Numbered from the stretch's first letter, positions 50,202 through 62,129 are shown. The stretch: DNA of 64,000 nt from Nemertoderma westbladi (GCA_032718475.1 JAUCBJ010007580.1:1-64000); one strand, 5' to 3'. Notes: generated from the sequence alone by a model not told the origin. Program-made: numbers and translations.

Positions 50202-50576
50202 TTAGGCCAAGTAGTCTAACCTACAAACTAGAGTAACGTCTTGTAGAAGGTTACGATTCAGTATGTAATTATTTATTAGCCATTTAAATATAAATTTGAT
50301 GGCTTTGAGGCGCCCCTTTGCACAACTTTTCCGACCAGATACCTCATTTACAGTTTGCCAGGTAAGTCTTGATTGTTGCTGTATGTGAGCAGTTGTAATT
50401 GCTTCAGTTTTATCCTGTATGTACTTTTCCTGGCTGATGTTGTAGGCCAATTTAAGATCGTCCTTAGCTTTCTCAACCTTGTTAATGTTTTCGGTTGTTG
50501 GTTGTTCGGTTTTAACTTTGTAGGCTATCTTAAGATCTTCTCTCTTACAAGTAACCTCAGAGTTTTGCCATGGCAC
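50202..50576 (-). pseudogene. LINE ORF2 inter-domain fragment
   Basis: 124 residues with long charged helices and a TWQTVNEVSGRKS block, which in APE-type LINEs lies between endonuclease and RT. Neither domain is present. The upstream edge resembles the fragment at about 22845-22905. Confidence 0.7.
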
Positions 50577-51488
50577 ATATTGTTTTCGTTTGGGTTTCTG
50601 GGGGATATGCCTTATTACACTACACTATTACAGTAGTTACTAGTGTGAAATAAGTGTGAGAGCTGAGCGTTCTAATTTCTACATTTACCAACATGTCACC
50701 GAACAATTTGGATTAAATAAAACCGAAACAACGTGTTTCTCTGAAAACACAAATGGTGTCCGTATAACTGGGAATGCAACCTTTTACTTTTAGTACAGCT
50801 TGCATTACAAAAACACAACCTGTTATCATGGATACACAAAACAGTGACATTCTGGTAAATATTAAATAGGTCTTTTGAACCGTATTTTGACTTTAAGTTA
50901 AATAAAAATACGCAAATGACTTTTAAATTAAGCTAAATCGTGTGAATAAATAAATATATCGTGTGAGTTCGTGTGAAGCGTATACAATTGTCCAACCTTT
51001 CATTGATGCGAGTATTGTAGCAGACACATCTGGCTCCGGACCAGTCCCTCCGTCTCCCTTGCTTGATGAGAGTTTAGCATATAGCCACGATACTTCGGTA
51101 CCGTAAAGTTATTGCGCTATTATGTTCCCACATCAATCGTGGTTAGCGAACCTCAACCGGGAACATCTACTGGTGGACCAACCGTACGAACTGTAGCACC
51201 CCCTTCTGACACATTCGAACTTCATCCTTCCGCCGCTGAGAGGCTACAAGTGCAAGACGACAAGTGAAACGTCGCAAGCGACCCCAGAAAGAAAAGGAAC
51301 CCAAAAAAAATAAACGTTATATTTTTTGGTTACTTTTTATTACAGCGATTCTACTTTATGTGACTTATGTTCCTACTTTATATTATATGTAAAATAAGTA
51401 CGTGGTATCCCCAATAATTCATTTAGCTTATTTGTTCACGAGCTGAGACATTTATATATGTATATTAGATGGGTATTAGACATGGCAC
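50577..51488. other. intergenic, no feature recognised
   Basis: A Pro/Ser/Thr-rich open stretch near 51140-51266 (EPQPGTSTGGPTVRT) might be the end of an old ORF, but it is unsupported by neighbours. The rest is AT-rich. Confidence 0.4.
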
Positions 51489-51876
51489 TGGATTAAGGAC
51501 CCATATACTTGGCTGCAGGGGTATATGTCCTGGCCAGGCAGATGGTGATCTACCAATGGCTGGTCAGGAGTAGAGTGTTCTCATGTCCACTATGAGTGCA
51601 CTTCACTGCGACCTGCACCTGGCAGCATGGGTACAGGGCATGACCCAGCAGATGTGCTGCACAGCCAATGGTGGGTCATGTGCGCCAGAGTAGATATGGG
51701 TGATGGGCCTCATATCTGACTCCACTGCGACACCCACCTTGTGGAATGGCAAACCAGGGTGCGGTATTTGCCCCGAGAGCTAACTCGGCAAAAAAGCACG
51801 CCCAACCCCCACTATGGATTACATTAGTATTGCGGAGGGCCAGCCACTAGAGGCCAGTGGAATGACTGGACACAAT
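51489..51876 (+). mobile_element. orphan 5'-leader fragment of LINE A
   Basis: Closely matches 57871-58251, the untranslated leader of the long LINE A copy, with no ORF sequence following. It runs directly into repeat E. Target-primed insertion normally loses 5' ends, so a leader-only piece implies a later deletion or recombination. Confidence 0.8.
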
Positions 51877-51878
51877 TG

Positions 51879-54535
51879 GGCTTCCCCGCCACAATAATAA
51901 GACCAAATATTTACAGATTAGTTACTAAACCTACTGTGCAAATGACAATATAATTATTTCCTTTATAGTACTGCTGACTTTACTTTCTGAGCTCAGTGTC
52001 TAAATGTCAGTCGTATCAAGCGAGGGTCCGCTGCTACCAGAGCTTTCCGAGTGTTGGAAATATTTTATTATTGGTTCGTCAAGTACTCTGCCAAACAGTA
52101 TTGCACAAATCTAATATTGTACTGTTTTGTAATATCTCTATGTATATTGGTGATGGGCGTTTGTTTGTCTTCTAAACTCAAATGGACTATCAGCTGTTAA
52201 TGTGTAGCGAGCCACGAAGTGAGTGAGCCTTAGCGTAGGGGTACCATTAATCAACCTGTCGTTCTGTCGTTCTGTCGTTCTGTTTTTTTTTCAGTATCTT
52301 ATTTTAAACGTTAATAACTCGGCCAATCCTTGATGAAATCTATCCAAACTTGGTACACATGTTGTTTGGCAAAAGTTTGAAAATTTTCCAAGTAGAATTT
52401 GCGTGGGGCCTTCGTGCAGCATCAGTGTAACTGTTATTGCAGTTATAATAAATTAATTTATCCAAAATTAAAATGCGTTAAATTATTATTACTGTAGGAT
52501 AAATCAGCTGGGTTTCTGACAAATTTTGCAATACATCTATGTACCATGTGTACCGGTACTGTCAGGCTGTACTCAATCCCTGAATCGAGAATTCTGCAAT
52601 CAGTCAATACTGCAATACTGGTCAGTCGGTACCATACACTGCAGACATGCCATATCATGTAATCTAATTAAACATGGCCCCAGCAATCCTTGCGGTGATT
52701 ATAGTTTAGGCCTAATTAGCCCAGTACCGGTAATAATAATATAATAGCTTAGATAGTTACCGCTAATCATTCAGTCATTGGCACGGTACACCGTATTGCT
52801 GTACTGCCGTTGTAGTGCGCACCGTAGGTACCACCCTACTACCGATACCGCCTGACCGGTGGCAACTAGCACTTCAGCACTTGCACTGTTGCACAGCAAC
52901 AGCACTACTGGCGATACACAGGTTGGAATTTATGTAGAGTTTGCTCAACAGTACAGATATAAAATAGTTATCTAAATTATCTATATTACTATTGAAAAGT
53001 ATTGAAATATATACCGTTATTCGTGTTATCAGTATTTGCAACATCTGACATTGAAGAGGTGAGAGAAGATGAATACTGGAATACCGGAACTCAACAAAAC
53101 CAACGCTTATCACAGGTTACCTCGAAACCGGCGCGACTGTCCACTCGAATACAACTTCAAAACACAAACGCCAATAATAAACTGAAAGCGAATCGAACGT
53201 CTTCAGAAGAATCTGTCATTGGGACGAAGAAAAGGAAGCCGAAACCACGGGAATGGACCGCAGCTAAGATTTAATGCTCCCATTGTCAGAGTTCCTGGAC
53301 CGAAATTGAAGCACCAATTGCCGATGGCTTGATCTCTCAAACCAAACTTCCTCTGCGGGGTTTGCGGACTTTCAAAGATTGAAAGTCTGGAAGCTGGCAT
53401 CCCTAGGTATTATTATTATAAAGAGCGTCAGCATGCGTTTAATAAATATATTTTAATACAAAACAGGTCGAACGCAAAGAGGCTTATAATGAAGACGAGT
53501 ACTGCATTGATTATATTCCTATAAACCACCTGGCTTTGCATATTTAACGTGCGTTTGAAAATAAGTTCGTGCTACCCTTCCGTGGGTGGTAGATGTCGCG
53601 GTTATGTATTGGGGGGATGGGGGGGGGGGGGGGGGGGGTGCAGATTAAAAGGGGTGAACACGTACTGTCCCCCCTTTCTTTGATTAATTGGTGGTGTGGG
53701 TTAATCTCTCATAACCTGATTTTGTGATACAGTCGCACAATTTTAATTTGTATCTCATAACTGGGCCTCGTGCTGCGCAAAGGCCCCACGAACGTGTAAC
53801 TTACTGTACGATATATTATTTCTAGTTCTATTGCGAGTTTATATTTTTGATTAAAAGGTTGTTTGAGACACAGTTATAAATTGTTTTCTAATACCGAGTC
53901 CTTCCCAGGCTCGTAAATCACATTATTGGTCGCAGAAGACAACTCAGCCATCAGATCAATCAATCAATCATATTATATTTATATAGCGCTGAAAACTTAA
54001 ATTTAAAACTAGACTCTTAGCGCTGCAACTTTCGAGTTAACAATTACATAAAGTAGTGAATTAGAAATACTAAAACGCAGCTGGTAAAATAAGTTAATAA
54101 AAATAAGTAAGAAAAATGTAGTTAATTAAAATTGGGTTGGAAACACTTTATCGTCAGTTGACCATTTGCGTGTCCGTCTGCTCTTCCCGATCACTTTCAT
54201 CATGAATGCACGACGGCTTGGCTCAGTAATCTGTCGATTCTTCTGTCTGCTAGTCTGTGCTGCGATTCTTCTGTTCTTCTGTCTAGTAGTCTGCTACCTA
54301 CGTTTTCCGATTCTTTATCTGGGTCTTAGCCAGTCTTCCATAACATAACCATAGAACGATGATGCGGTTGGAGATTTAGTATATTTAGTCCAATTATTCT
54401 GTATGTGCAGTTGGATTCATCAATAAACACAGTGAATGTTGAGAACAGTTCATCATTTAATATACTGTACATGTTATTCTAAAATATGATTATTTGATGA
54501 AACTAGTTTTATGAATGTTTGAAAGGATGAATAAT
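51879..54535. repeat. repeat family E, copy 2, split by insertion H
   Basis: 51879-52052 and 53894-54535 match copy 1 (16046-16096 plus 20341-21115). The split carries CCGAGT at both edges (52047-52052 and 53894-53899). The copy ends abruptly at 54535, where an LTR-type sequence starts, while copy 1 continues, so that sequence also inserted into E. Confidence 0.75.
52053..53893. mobile_element. insertion H in repeat E, containing repeat F copy 2
   Basis: 1.84 kb absent from E copy 1, with a possible 6-bp duplication CCGAGT. Inside it, 52207-53791 is the F repeat, with GTGTA at both F edges (a possible 5-bp duplication). The outer parts are AT-rich and unrecognised. A poly-G run lies near 53619-53638. 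Confidence 0.65.
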
Positions 54536-55792
54536 GTGACGGGATCCAAGAGGGATCCCGGTTTATCCGGTTTCAGTTCACGCGTCCCCGCCGTGTATAA
54601 AGAGTGAAACGAGTTCTGATGTTGTTTGTCGTATATAATATAACATGTGGATATAGATATAGATATAGTATGAGATAATTGTTGTTGTATACGGAAGGCG
54701 GGATACGGTAACTAAAGTCCCGGTCCTTCCCTAGCTAAAACTATGTAATAACCTAACTAGCACCGGTATTGCACTGAGATAACTGAATTGGTAATACTAG
54801 TGCCAAGTGGCTATACTGCACGGTTGGCCTTGCTGCTACCTAATTGATGCCTTGCCCCCCTCTGATTGGTTGATACCCTTGTTGGCGCCCTTTGGAGTGT
54901 TCCCGTTCACTCCAGCTATTCTCTCTGGGTTAGGGGTTTGGCCCCTGACCCTTTATTGTGTGCTTCCTTCCCACTCTTATTGGGATGGCACGAGTTGGTT
55001 AATTACCCAATCTCGTGGCTCCCAATATTGCTTATCGGCTTATAACTTTATGGGGTGTTAGCGGGATTGAATAAGCTAACACTCCCCCCCATGCTATCTT
55101 CCCGGTAAGAAGATAGCATCAACCAAAAAGTGCGCTACAATCCCGCTGGATCCCGATCTAGTATCGGGTGTGGGGTGGAATTCTTTTCTCTCGGGGTCGG
55201 CTTTCCAGGCCGCCCCCTATGGGTATGATAACGCTACCCTGTGTGCCTGGCGTCTCATGTCGGGCCGATCGCGCTCACCTCCCACGCAACTTTTGTTTCC
55301 CCAACACTTCCGCCCTATCTCTTCTTCACTCTCACCCTAACTCTCTCACACTCGGACCTCCTCGTCCCTTACTCAGCCTCTTATTCTCCCCCCCCCCCAC
55401 ACTAGAATTGCGTCCGCACTCTCTCCGCACTCCGCACTATTATTCCGTCCCTCAACCTCACTTCGACTGTCTCTTCCCTTCTGACGAATCTCCCCCCCCC
55501 TCTCGTGCCGTCGCACTCAAGAAGTGTGAAATTGTCTGGTGTCTCGTCCATAGTGCCATAGTCAGTTATCCCCCAGTCCCAGTAGCTAATTGAGAAAGGT
55601 TGTATGACTATAGTACTTACTCCGAACGTATATATTTCTAGATTACTAATTACTACGTACGTACATACAAATTGCACTTATATGATTATTTTGCATTAAT
55701 TGAATTTGTACTTAATAGTTCGTACATCCCACGCGGCGCCTACCAGGCGTACCACGTCCAAGTCCCAGTCTCTCTCCCTCGACTCTGGGAAC
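54536..55792 (-). repeat. LTR-type sequence next to the gag ORF
   Basis: Starts TGTGACGGGATCC, like the element X LTR, and has a GGGATCC...GGATCCC hairpin at the edge. It contains pyrimidine-rich sequence and a CCCAGTCCCAGTAGCTAATTG block shared with 27336-27356. The matching second LTR is not identified in the window, so its exact length is unknown. Confidence 0.5.
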
Positions 55793-58338
55793 CTATCTGT
55801 TCCTCCGGGGGTAGTTCCCCCTGGCGTCCTCTTCCCTGGGTCGTTTCTTGGTTATCACCGCTCCTCTGGCATCATCCGCTTTCTGCTTTCGGACCTTCGC
55901 CGCCACTTCCGTGCTGATCCCGGTCGTTGTCTCCTTGGGCGCTGGCGTTATTAGTGCCCGATATCGCTTCGCCGGTGGCCCCTCAGAATGGCCCGGTTGT
56001 CTCCCTCTAGTGGCATCCCATAGGATCATTTTCATTGCCTTTGGTACATGCTCCGCCAAGAAATCCCTAAACTCCCTTCGGTTCTCTGGCGTCCACCTGT
56101 CCAGATACCTTTGCGTGTTCATCACTCCAGCGTACGACACCGCCGTTGCTACCTCTTGGTAGGTAAACGGTAGCCTCCGCTTTATGATTTCCATGTGAGT
56201 CTCCTGATTGATAAGGAAGAAACCCCACTTGAACTCCTGGGCCTTCATGCGCTGGCGCGTCATGGCCCCGACGTCGGCCCACTCCTCGAATCTCGTGAAC
56301 TTCTCCTCGTCGTTCATCCAGTCGCACTCGCGTCCGTAGTGTCCCCGAAAGTGGCACTTTGGACATCGGTTATGCAACCGTGGACACGCCCCCATCCTGT
56401 GGCTTGGTTCTCTGCAGTAGAGACAAAAGGTTCCCTGTTGGAACCGGTATAGGCAGCTGCTTTCCCGATGGGTCTGTCTCCCACAGTAATCGCAGCCGAG
56501 TACCAATGTCTCCCGTCCCACCTCGTCTTTCGTCCCAAGCGATCTCCGCGGTCTGTGGAGTCGCTGGTAGGTGAACTTCTCTACGTTGGTCTCCCTGTTT
56601 ACGTCGATCTCTCCGCCCCTCTCGGGCATCGTCTCCCCGAATACTATCCGTGGTGCCGTCCCCGGTTGCTCGCCCAACCTGATGGTGCTCCCCGCGAAAT
56701 CCATCGCCGGCTCCTCGTGCACCCAGGTCCGCTTGCCGGATCTGTTCCAGAAGGCCCTCGCCCCACTGGCCGTCACCACCCTTCCGCCAACCCAGTCCAT
56801 GTCCGAGTGGCCTATCCTCTCGATGGGCGGCATCTCTCCGAACTCGTCGTCGTCGTCCTCCTCTTCCGGTAGTGTCTCCAATCCCGGTATCCCGATGGAT
56901 CCACTATGTCCCTTCCCGCCTTGGCTCTCGCCCGTAGCTCTCCATCCCTCTAGCTCCCTTAACTTCCTTGGCGGTTGGTCGCCCTCGGCGCCCGCTGGTA
57001 TGGGCATCGTTTGCAACCCCGACGTCGACTGTTTCGGCGATCCCACCGTCCATCCCAATTCTCGCCCTAGAGATTCCCCCGAACTCCCTGACGAAGTTCA
57101 ATGAAGTTCGTCTAGGCCCGCCTGTTCCTCGAAGCCGTAACTCTGTGTCCTGGCCTCCTCTTCCCTCTCCTCTGCTTCTATCCTCTCCCGTCTAGCGACT
57201 TCTTCCAGTCGTTTTGCTTCTCGTCTATCCGTCTCTAGCTGCTCCCATCTCTGATACGGTGTATCTGTCTCCCCGTCTACCAGATGTCGGCTGTTGTAAT
57301 ACACCGACTCGCCCTTCAGCCCCGGGTGGTCTACCAGACCGTCAAAGGCCATTTTAAAGGCTCTCCTGTAGCTTAGGGGTGATCCCGATAACAGAAATGC
57401 CCCTGGTTCCCTCTCGATAATCACGGTCATGAATAAGTTAAGCAAACTTATCATCATCCAGTCCTCCTGCAGGATATATCGCTTCTGATATACCTTTATC
57501 GCTCCTCTGCGAAACTGATATACCTCCTGCTTTCCCGGTCTCGCTCCCCACTTTAGCGAGTTCGCTAGCTCTGCTCCATATTCTTCCCTAAACTTCCCCC
57601 AATCCATTGGTTTGTGGCATACGAGCCCCAATAATTGGCCCATCGCCACCGCCCCGCATTGGCCTGTGTTTTCGACTACCCCCAATCCATCCGGTGCCGT
57701 CATAGCCATTAAGGTCAGGTCAGGTATTCTAGGTCATTGATCAAGAAAACTTGCCACCTCCATGCAGCATAAAGGAGGTGCCACCTGTAGCTGCATAGAC
57801 CCTCTTACTAGGGCAAATCTGGTCCTGTAACTAGGACCCCCTTCGTTCTGGGATAAGGACGCCCTTGGTCCTGGATTAAGGACCCATTTACTTGGCTGCA
57901 GGGGTATATGGCCTGACCAGGCAGATGGTGATCTACCAATGGCTGGTTAGGAGTAGAGTGTTCTCATGTCCACTCTGAGGGCACTTCACTGCGACCTGCA
58001 CCTGGCAGCAAGGGTACAGGGCATGACCCAGCAGATGAGCTGCAACAGCCAATGGTGGGTCATGTACGCCAGAGTAGATATGGGTGATGGGCCTCATATC
58101 TGACTCCATTGCGACACCCACCCTGTGGAATGGCAAACCAGGGTGTGGTATTTGCCCCGAGAGCTGACTCGGCAAAAAAGCACCCCCCAACCCCCACTAT
58201 GGATTACATTAGCAATGCGGAGGTCCGGCCACTAGAGGCCAGTGGAATTACCGGACACAATCGGCCTCACAGGCGTCAGTTAACTCCTGACCGGCTGCCT
58301 GTCTCCCCCCTACTGGAGAGAGAGCAGCCAACAATTCT

Positions 58339-59289
58339 TTGAGTCCCTTTCCTGATGACCTTTCTGGCCCAAACCCTGGGTCACCAGGGAGGCCAGATTG
58401 TGATGGGGAGAGGGATTCTGGAGTTGGAGGCTACTCTCATGTTCCACCCCGACCAACAAAGCCATTGGTGAATCTGAGGCAAGTCACTAGACTAGCCTCA
58501 GTAAACACCCTAACACTCGGGTCCCCAATGCGACAAGGTGAGCTGACTGCCTTGGCAGATAAGCTTTCTCTTAGCGCAGTGGGTGTTCAAGAGCACCGAA
58601 TGCAGACTGGACAGACTGATGAGGTTCTGATTAAGGACATGGGGGGCGGTTGGCGACTCGCCCTCGCGTCAGCAGATGATAGTGGCAATGGTGGAATTGG
58701 TCTATTGATGAATCCAACTGCACATGCAGCATTGGACAAAATAGACCAAATCTCTAACCGCATCATCCGTTGCCACTTCTCATGTTCTGGAAGACTGGCT
58801 AAGAAGTTTCCTAAGGTGGTTCTGATTGTGTGCTACTCTCCAACTAGTGTTGCCCCTGTAGAGGAGGTGGAAAATTTCTACCACAATCTACAAGCAGCAA
58901 CTGATGGAGTGGATCAGCATGCATTCTTAACATTCCTGGGAGACTTTAATGCAAGTCTGCATCAATCACCTACATCGCCCTGGGTCTATAGCAATAGTGT
59001 TAACCGAAATTCTGTCCATCTTCAGGATTTTATCTCTGGAAATGGATTGTTTTCGGCTGGAACCCAGTTCAAGAAGCGAACTGGAAAGCTATGGACTCAT
59101 AGTGGACCCAGTGGTCACAAGTCCCAGATAGACCATATTCTGTTTCGTAGGAAATACAGGAGCTCTATACAAGACTGTAATGCATTTACACTTCGACCCT
59201 TCCCCAGTGATCACCGCCTTATTGTGGCCAAGGTAAGACTTAGTCTGCGTGCTATGCAGAACAACAAAATCTGCCTTGCCACGGCATGA
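58339..59289 (+). CDS. LINE A endonuclease domain
   Basis: 316 residues. The APE-type endonuclease is recognised by SAVGVQEHRM, VCYSPTS, FLGDFNASL, KSQIDHILFRRK and SDHRLIVAKV, in the expected order. This domain nicks target DNA. The frame ends at 59289 soon after the final SDHR motif. The RT continues in the +1 frame, and the break falls in an AAAA run at about 59266-59269, so a one-base indel probably separates what is normally one ORF. Confidence 0.9.
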   Translation: MSPFPDDLSGPNPGSPGRPDCDGERDSGVGGYSHVPPRPTKPLVNLRQVTRLASVNTLTLGSPMRQGELTALADKLSLSAVGVQEHRMQTGQTDEVLIKDMGGGWRLALASADDSGNGGIGLLMNPTAHAALDKIDQISNRIIRCHFSCSGRLAKKFPKVVLIVCYSPTSVAPVEEVENFYHNLQAATDGVDQHAFLTFLGDFNASLHQSPTSPWVYSNSVNRNSVHLQDFISGNGLFSAGTQFKKRTGKLWTHSGPSGHKSQIDHILFRRKYRSSIQDCNAFTLRPFPSDHRLIVAKVRLSLRAMQNNKICLATA

Positions 59290-61426
59290 CTGGTCCTCTC
59301 TGTTGCAACAGCCAAGTGTGAGATCCAGCTTCACACTACAGCTGAGCAACAGGTATGAGGCTCTTGCCTCTGAGGCGGCAGATCACTGTGAGGGCTATAC
59401 TGCCTTTACAGAAGCAGTTAAGTTAGCAGCTGCAGAAACAGTTCCTGTATACCCTCGAAACAGGAAAAGGGCCCCCTGGACTGACAACAAAATTCAGAAG
59501 TGCCGAAATGACCTTCATAAGGCGCAGAAAGAGTCCCGACTCAAACAGACTACAGCGGCCAAGAATGCAGTTAAAGCTGCATCTAGGTCCCTGAACAGGC
59601 AGTACTCTGTTAATCTACAGGAGCTAATAAACCAACAGGTTGATGCCATCAATGATGCTGACGACAGCAGGCAATCATCCCAGGCATGGAAATCGATCAA
59701 TCTGCTTACTGGGCGGAAAAGCCAACCAACCACCAAGGTTAAGGCTGAATCACCAGCCGATCGCCTCAATGGTTGGAAAGCCCACTTTGAAAAGCTCCTC
59801 AATAATGACAGGGTATTGCCTGATAACTTTATAGAAGTAAAAGTGTCTGAGTCTGTACTCCCAGATATTCCCATTGGCGATATCTCCTTTGCAGAAGTGA
59901 AGGCTGCTGCAAAGAGCATTAAGACCAATCGTGCCAGTGGAGTAGATGCTGTTCCCCCTGAGGTCTTTAAAATACCTGAGTGTTTAAAGCTCATCTATCC
60001 CATCATAGTAGACATGTACCGTACAACAAGAGTCCCACAAGAAATGAAAACAAATAAGTTGGTGCCAGTTCCCAAGAAGGGCAACCTAACACTCTATGGT
60101 TCTTTTCGGGGAATCTCATTGATCTCGATTGCTGCAAAACTATACAATAGAATTCTATTAAATCGCATCAGGGATCCCATTGAGAGACTGCTACGTAGAA
60201 ATCAGAATGGGTTCCGTAAAGGCCGTGGGACCATGGAGCCCATTTTGGCACTTAGAAGGATAATTGAAGAGTTATCAAAAAAGAAAGACAGGCATCTGGC
60301 TGTTATCTTTGTTGACTTCTTCAAGGCCTTTGATTCAGTCTCTCGCTCACGTATGTTCAGCATACTTTCATTATATGGGATTCCTGATGAAATTATTGCA
60401 GCAATCAGATCAGTACACGATGGTTCGACAACATTTGTGTCTACTGTTGACGGTGACACAGAACCATTTGAAGTGTTATGGGGCGTCCTCCAAGGAGACA
60501 CACTTGCACCATTCTTGTTCATTATTGTGGTTGACTATGTTCTACGCATGTCCTTAGATCATCATAATGATGATGGGGTGATGATAACTCCACCTACTGG
60601 CTCCAGAAGTCGAGGAAATCCTGCCAAGTACCTAACTGATCTAGACTTTGCTGATGACTTAGGAGTACTCTCAGAATCATTAGAGGGAGCCCAGCGGCTC
60701 CTCAGCTCATTAGAACATGCTGCTTCTAGTGTTGGTCTTTTTATTAACTCCAGAAAGACCAAAATTCTGACAGTTAACTTTGAAAATCCTCAGCAAGTCT
60801 CTGATCGGATGAGCATAAGCTCAAAGGATGGTATGCTTGAGCATGTGGACGACTTCTGTTACCTGGGATCATGGATCCGGAAGTCAGGTGAGGACCTTCG
60901 AATACGTAAGGGAAAGGCATGGGCAGCCTTGAATAGGCTTTCCAGGATTTGGAAGTCACCTAGAATTAATCGGAAACTTAAGGTCCGATTATTTAGAGCA
61001 GCAGTAGTTCCAGTACTCCTCTACGGGAGTCCATGCTGGGCTCTAACTGCTGAGGACACCAAATCTCTGGATGGCACATTCACAAGAATGCTACGCCGGG
61101 TACATTGTGTCAAGTACAATGCACACATCTCCAACCAGACACTATATAACATTGGAGGTGTCTCATTGGTTCCCCCAAGCTTGACACTAGAACAAAATCG
61201 CCTCCGCTTTGCAGGACATTGCTTTCGCCGTGAGGACCAGCCAGTGCATAATCTTGTACTTTGGCAGCCTCATGGAGTGAATAAGCATGGTGGACAGCCC
61301 ATGACTTTCTTGAGACGCATCTTAAAGGACACTGGCCTTAAAGATGCGGATGATCTAGCAAATGTCATGGGTGATAGGGAGTTGTGGCGGTGCAATTTTG
61401 TTGACAAGCCGGCACAGCATTCTTAA
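59249..61426 (+). CDS. LINE A reverse transcriptase
   Basis: 725 residues in the open frame. After a charged inter-domain segment (with the SINLLTGRKS block) comes the RT: NKLVPVPKKGN, FRGISL, FVDFFKAFDSVSRSRM, GVLQGDTLAPFLF and the active site LDFADDLG. The tail has [19 protein letters not shown] and [10 protein letters not shown]. No stops interrupt it. The first residues up to about 59270 are out of the natural frame. Confidence 0.93.
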   Translation: MLCRTTKSALPRHDWSSLLQQPSVRSSFTLQLSNRYEALASEAADHCEGYTAFTEAVKLAAAETVPVYPRNRKRAPWTDNKIQKCRNDLHKAQKESRLKQTTAAKNAVKAASRSLNRQYSVNLQELINQQVDAINDADDSRQSSQAWKSINLLTGRKSQPTTKVKAESPADRLNGWKAHFEKLLNNDRVLPDNFIEVKVSESVLPDIPIGDISFAEVKAAAKSIKTNRASGVDAVPPEVFKIPECLKLIYPIIVDMYRTTRVPQEMKTNKLVPVPKKGNLTLYGSFRGISLISIAAKLYNRILLNRIRDPIERLLRRNQNGFRKGRGTMEPILALRRIIEELSKKKDRHLAVIFVDFFKAFDSVSRSRMFSILSLYGIPDEIIAAIRSVHDGSTTFVSTVDGDTEPFEVLWGVLQGDTLAPFLFIIVVDYVLRMSLDHHNDDGVMITPPTGSRSRGNPAKYLTDLDFADDLGVLSESLEGAQRLLSSLEHAASSVGLFINSRKTKILTVNFENPQQVSDRMSISSKDGMLEHVDDFCYLGSWIRKSGEDLRIRKGKAWAALNRLSRIWKSPRINRKLKVRLFRAAVVPVLLYGSPCWALTAEDTKSLDGTFTRMLRRVHCVKYNAHISNQTLYNIGGVSLVPPSLTLEQNRLRFAGHCFRREDQPVHNLVLWQPHGVNKHGGQPMTFLRRILKDTGLKDADDLANVMGDRELWRCNFVDKPAQHS

Positions 61427-62129
61427 AAATGCAGCTGCAATGCAGCATGCCGATCCTAGTAGTAGTAGTAGTAGTAGTCATAGCCATAAAGACTTTCTGC
61501 ATATCCAGGAGGTTGGTGGCGTCCGGACCGATGATCCTCTCCGCGTCCTCGCGAATCGCCGATCCCACTTTCGTCGTCGACTTCTCTCTTACTAAGACTT
61601 GTACCGCTTTCGGTAATCGGTCTAATTTCGGCCCGTCCTTCTTCCCATACGTCCCTAGGTCGAATAAGAAGATGTCCCCATTTGGCGCGGCCAAATGTAG
61701 GAGTATGGTCCTGGCCGACCCTGCCGTTCCTCATCTCGAACCCGCCTCGTCTTCCACGGTTCCCTCGTCATCTAGGATCATATATCCTCCTCTGTTGACG
61801 GACTCTATGAATCTTTTCCAGTCCTTCCTCGGTGATTCCCTCGGGTATTTCGGAATCCCGAACTTCGCCTCGTCCCCTTTTACCACGTAGTGGAAGTGTT
61901 GGAAGATCGCGTTGTCTAGTGACGGGGTCCCGTAGGTCCCGACCAGCCGCTGTTCGTGCGCCTCCCGGAAGTGATCCTGCAGCGCTCGTGCCGCGTGACC
62001 CCTTTCCAACTTCTCGTAGTATCCTCTCGTCTTCTCTTCCGGGTGTCTTTCGGTGAAATCCACCAGTATTTCTTTTCCTCCTGACTCCGCCTTTCTCTTC
62101 CTGATCAGCTTACTCGCCATTCCGAACAC

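Larger units (their letters stand above)
57710..61476 (+). mobile_element. LINE A, near full-length, inserted in the gag ORF
   Basis: Flanked by an 11-bp duplication GTCATAGCCAT (57699-57709 and 61477-61487). It has a leader of about 630 bases, one endonuclease-RT coding region with a single frame break, and a 3' end ATGCAGCTGCAATGCAGCATG followed by (AGT)n. Shorter relatives lie at 26161-26990 and 51489-51876. Confidence 0.95.
55793..62129 (-). pseudogene. long gag ORF with three zinc knuckles, split by LINE A
   Basis: Three minus-strand stretches share one frame once LINE A (57710-61476) and its 11-bp duplication are removed: 62129-61731 continuing to 61488, 57709-57098, and 57058-55793, about 850 codons in all. 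The only stops inside are two TGA codons (at about 61734 and 57100). The middle part is capsid-like (LLGLVCHKPMDWGKFREEY, then a Glu/Arg-rich helix). The last part has three canonical CX2CX4HX4C knuckles (CDYCGRQTHRESSC, CLYCREPSHRMGAC, CPKCHFRGHYGREC, about 56330-56525) that would bind RNA. The tail is basic. No pol follows before the LTR-type sequence. Confidence 0.8.
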
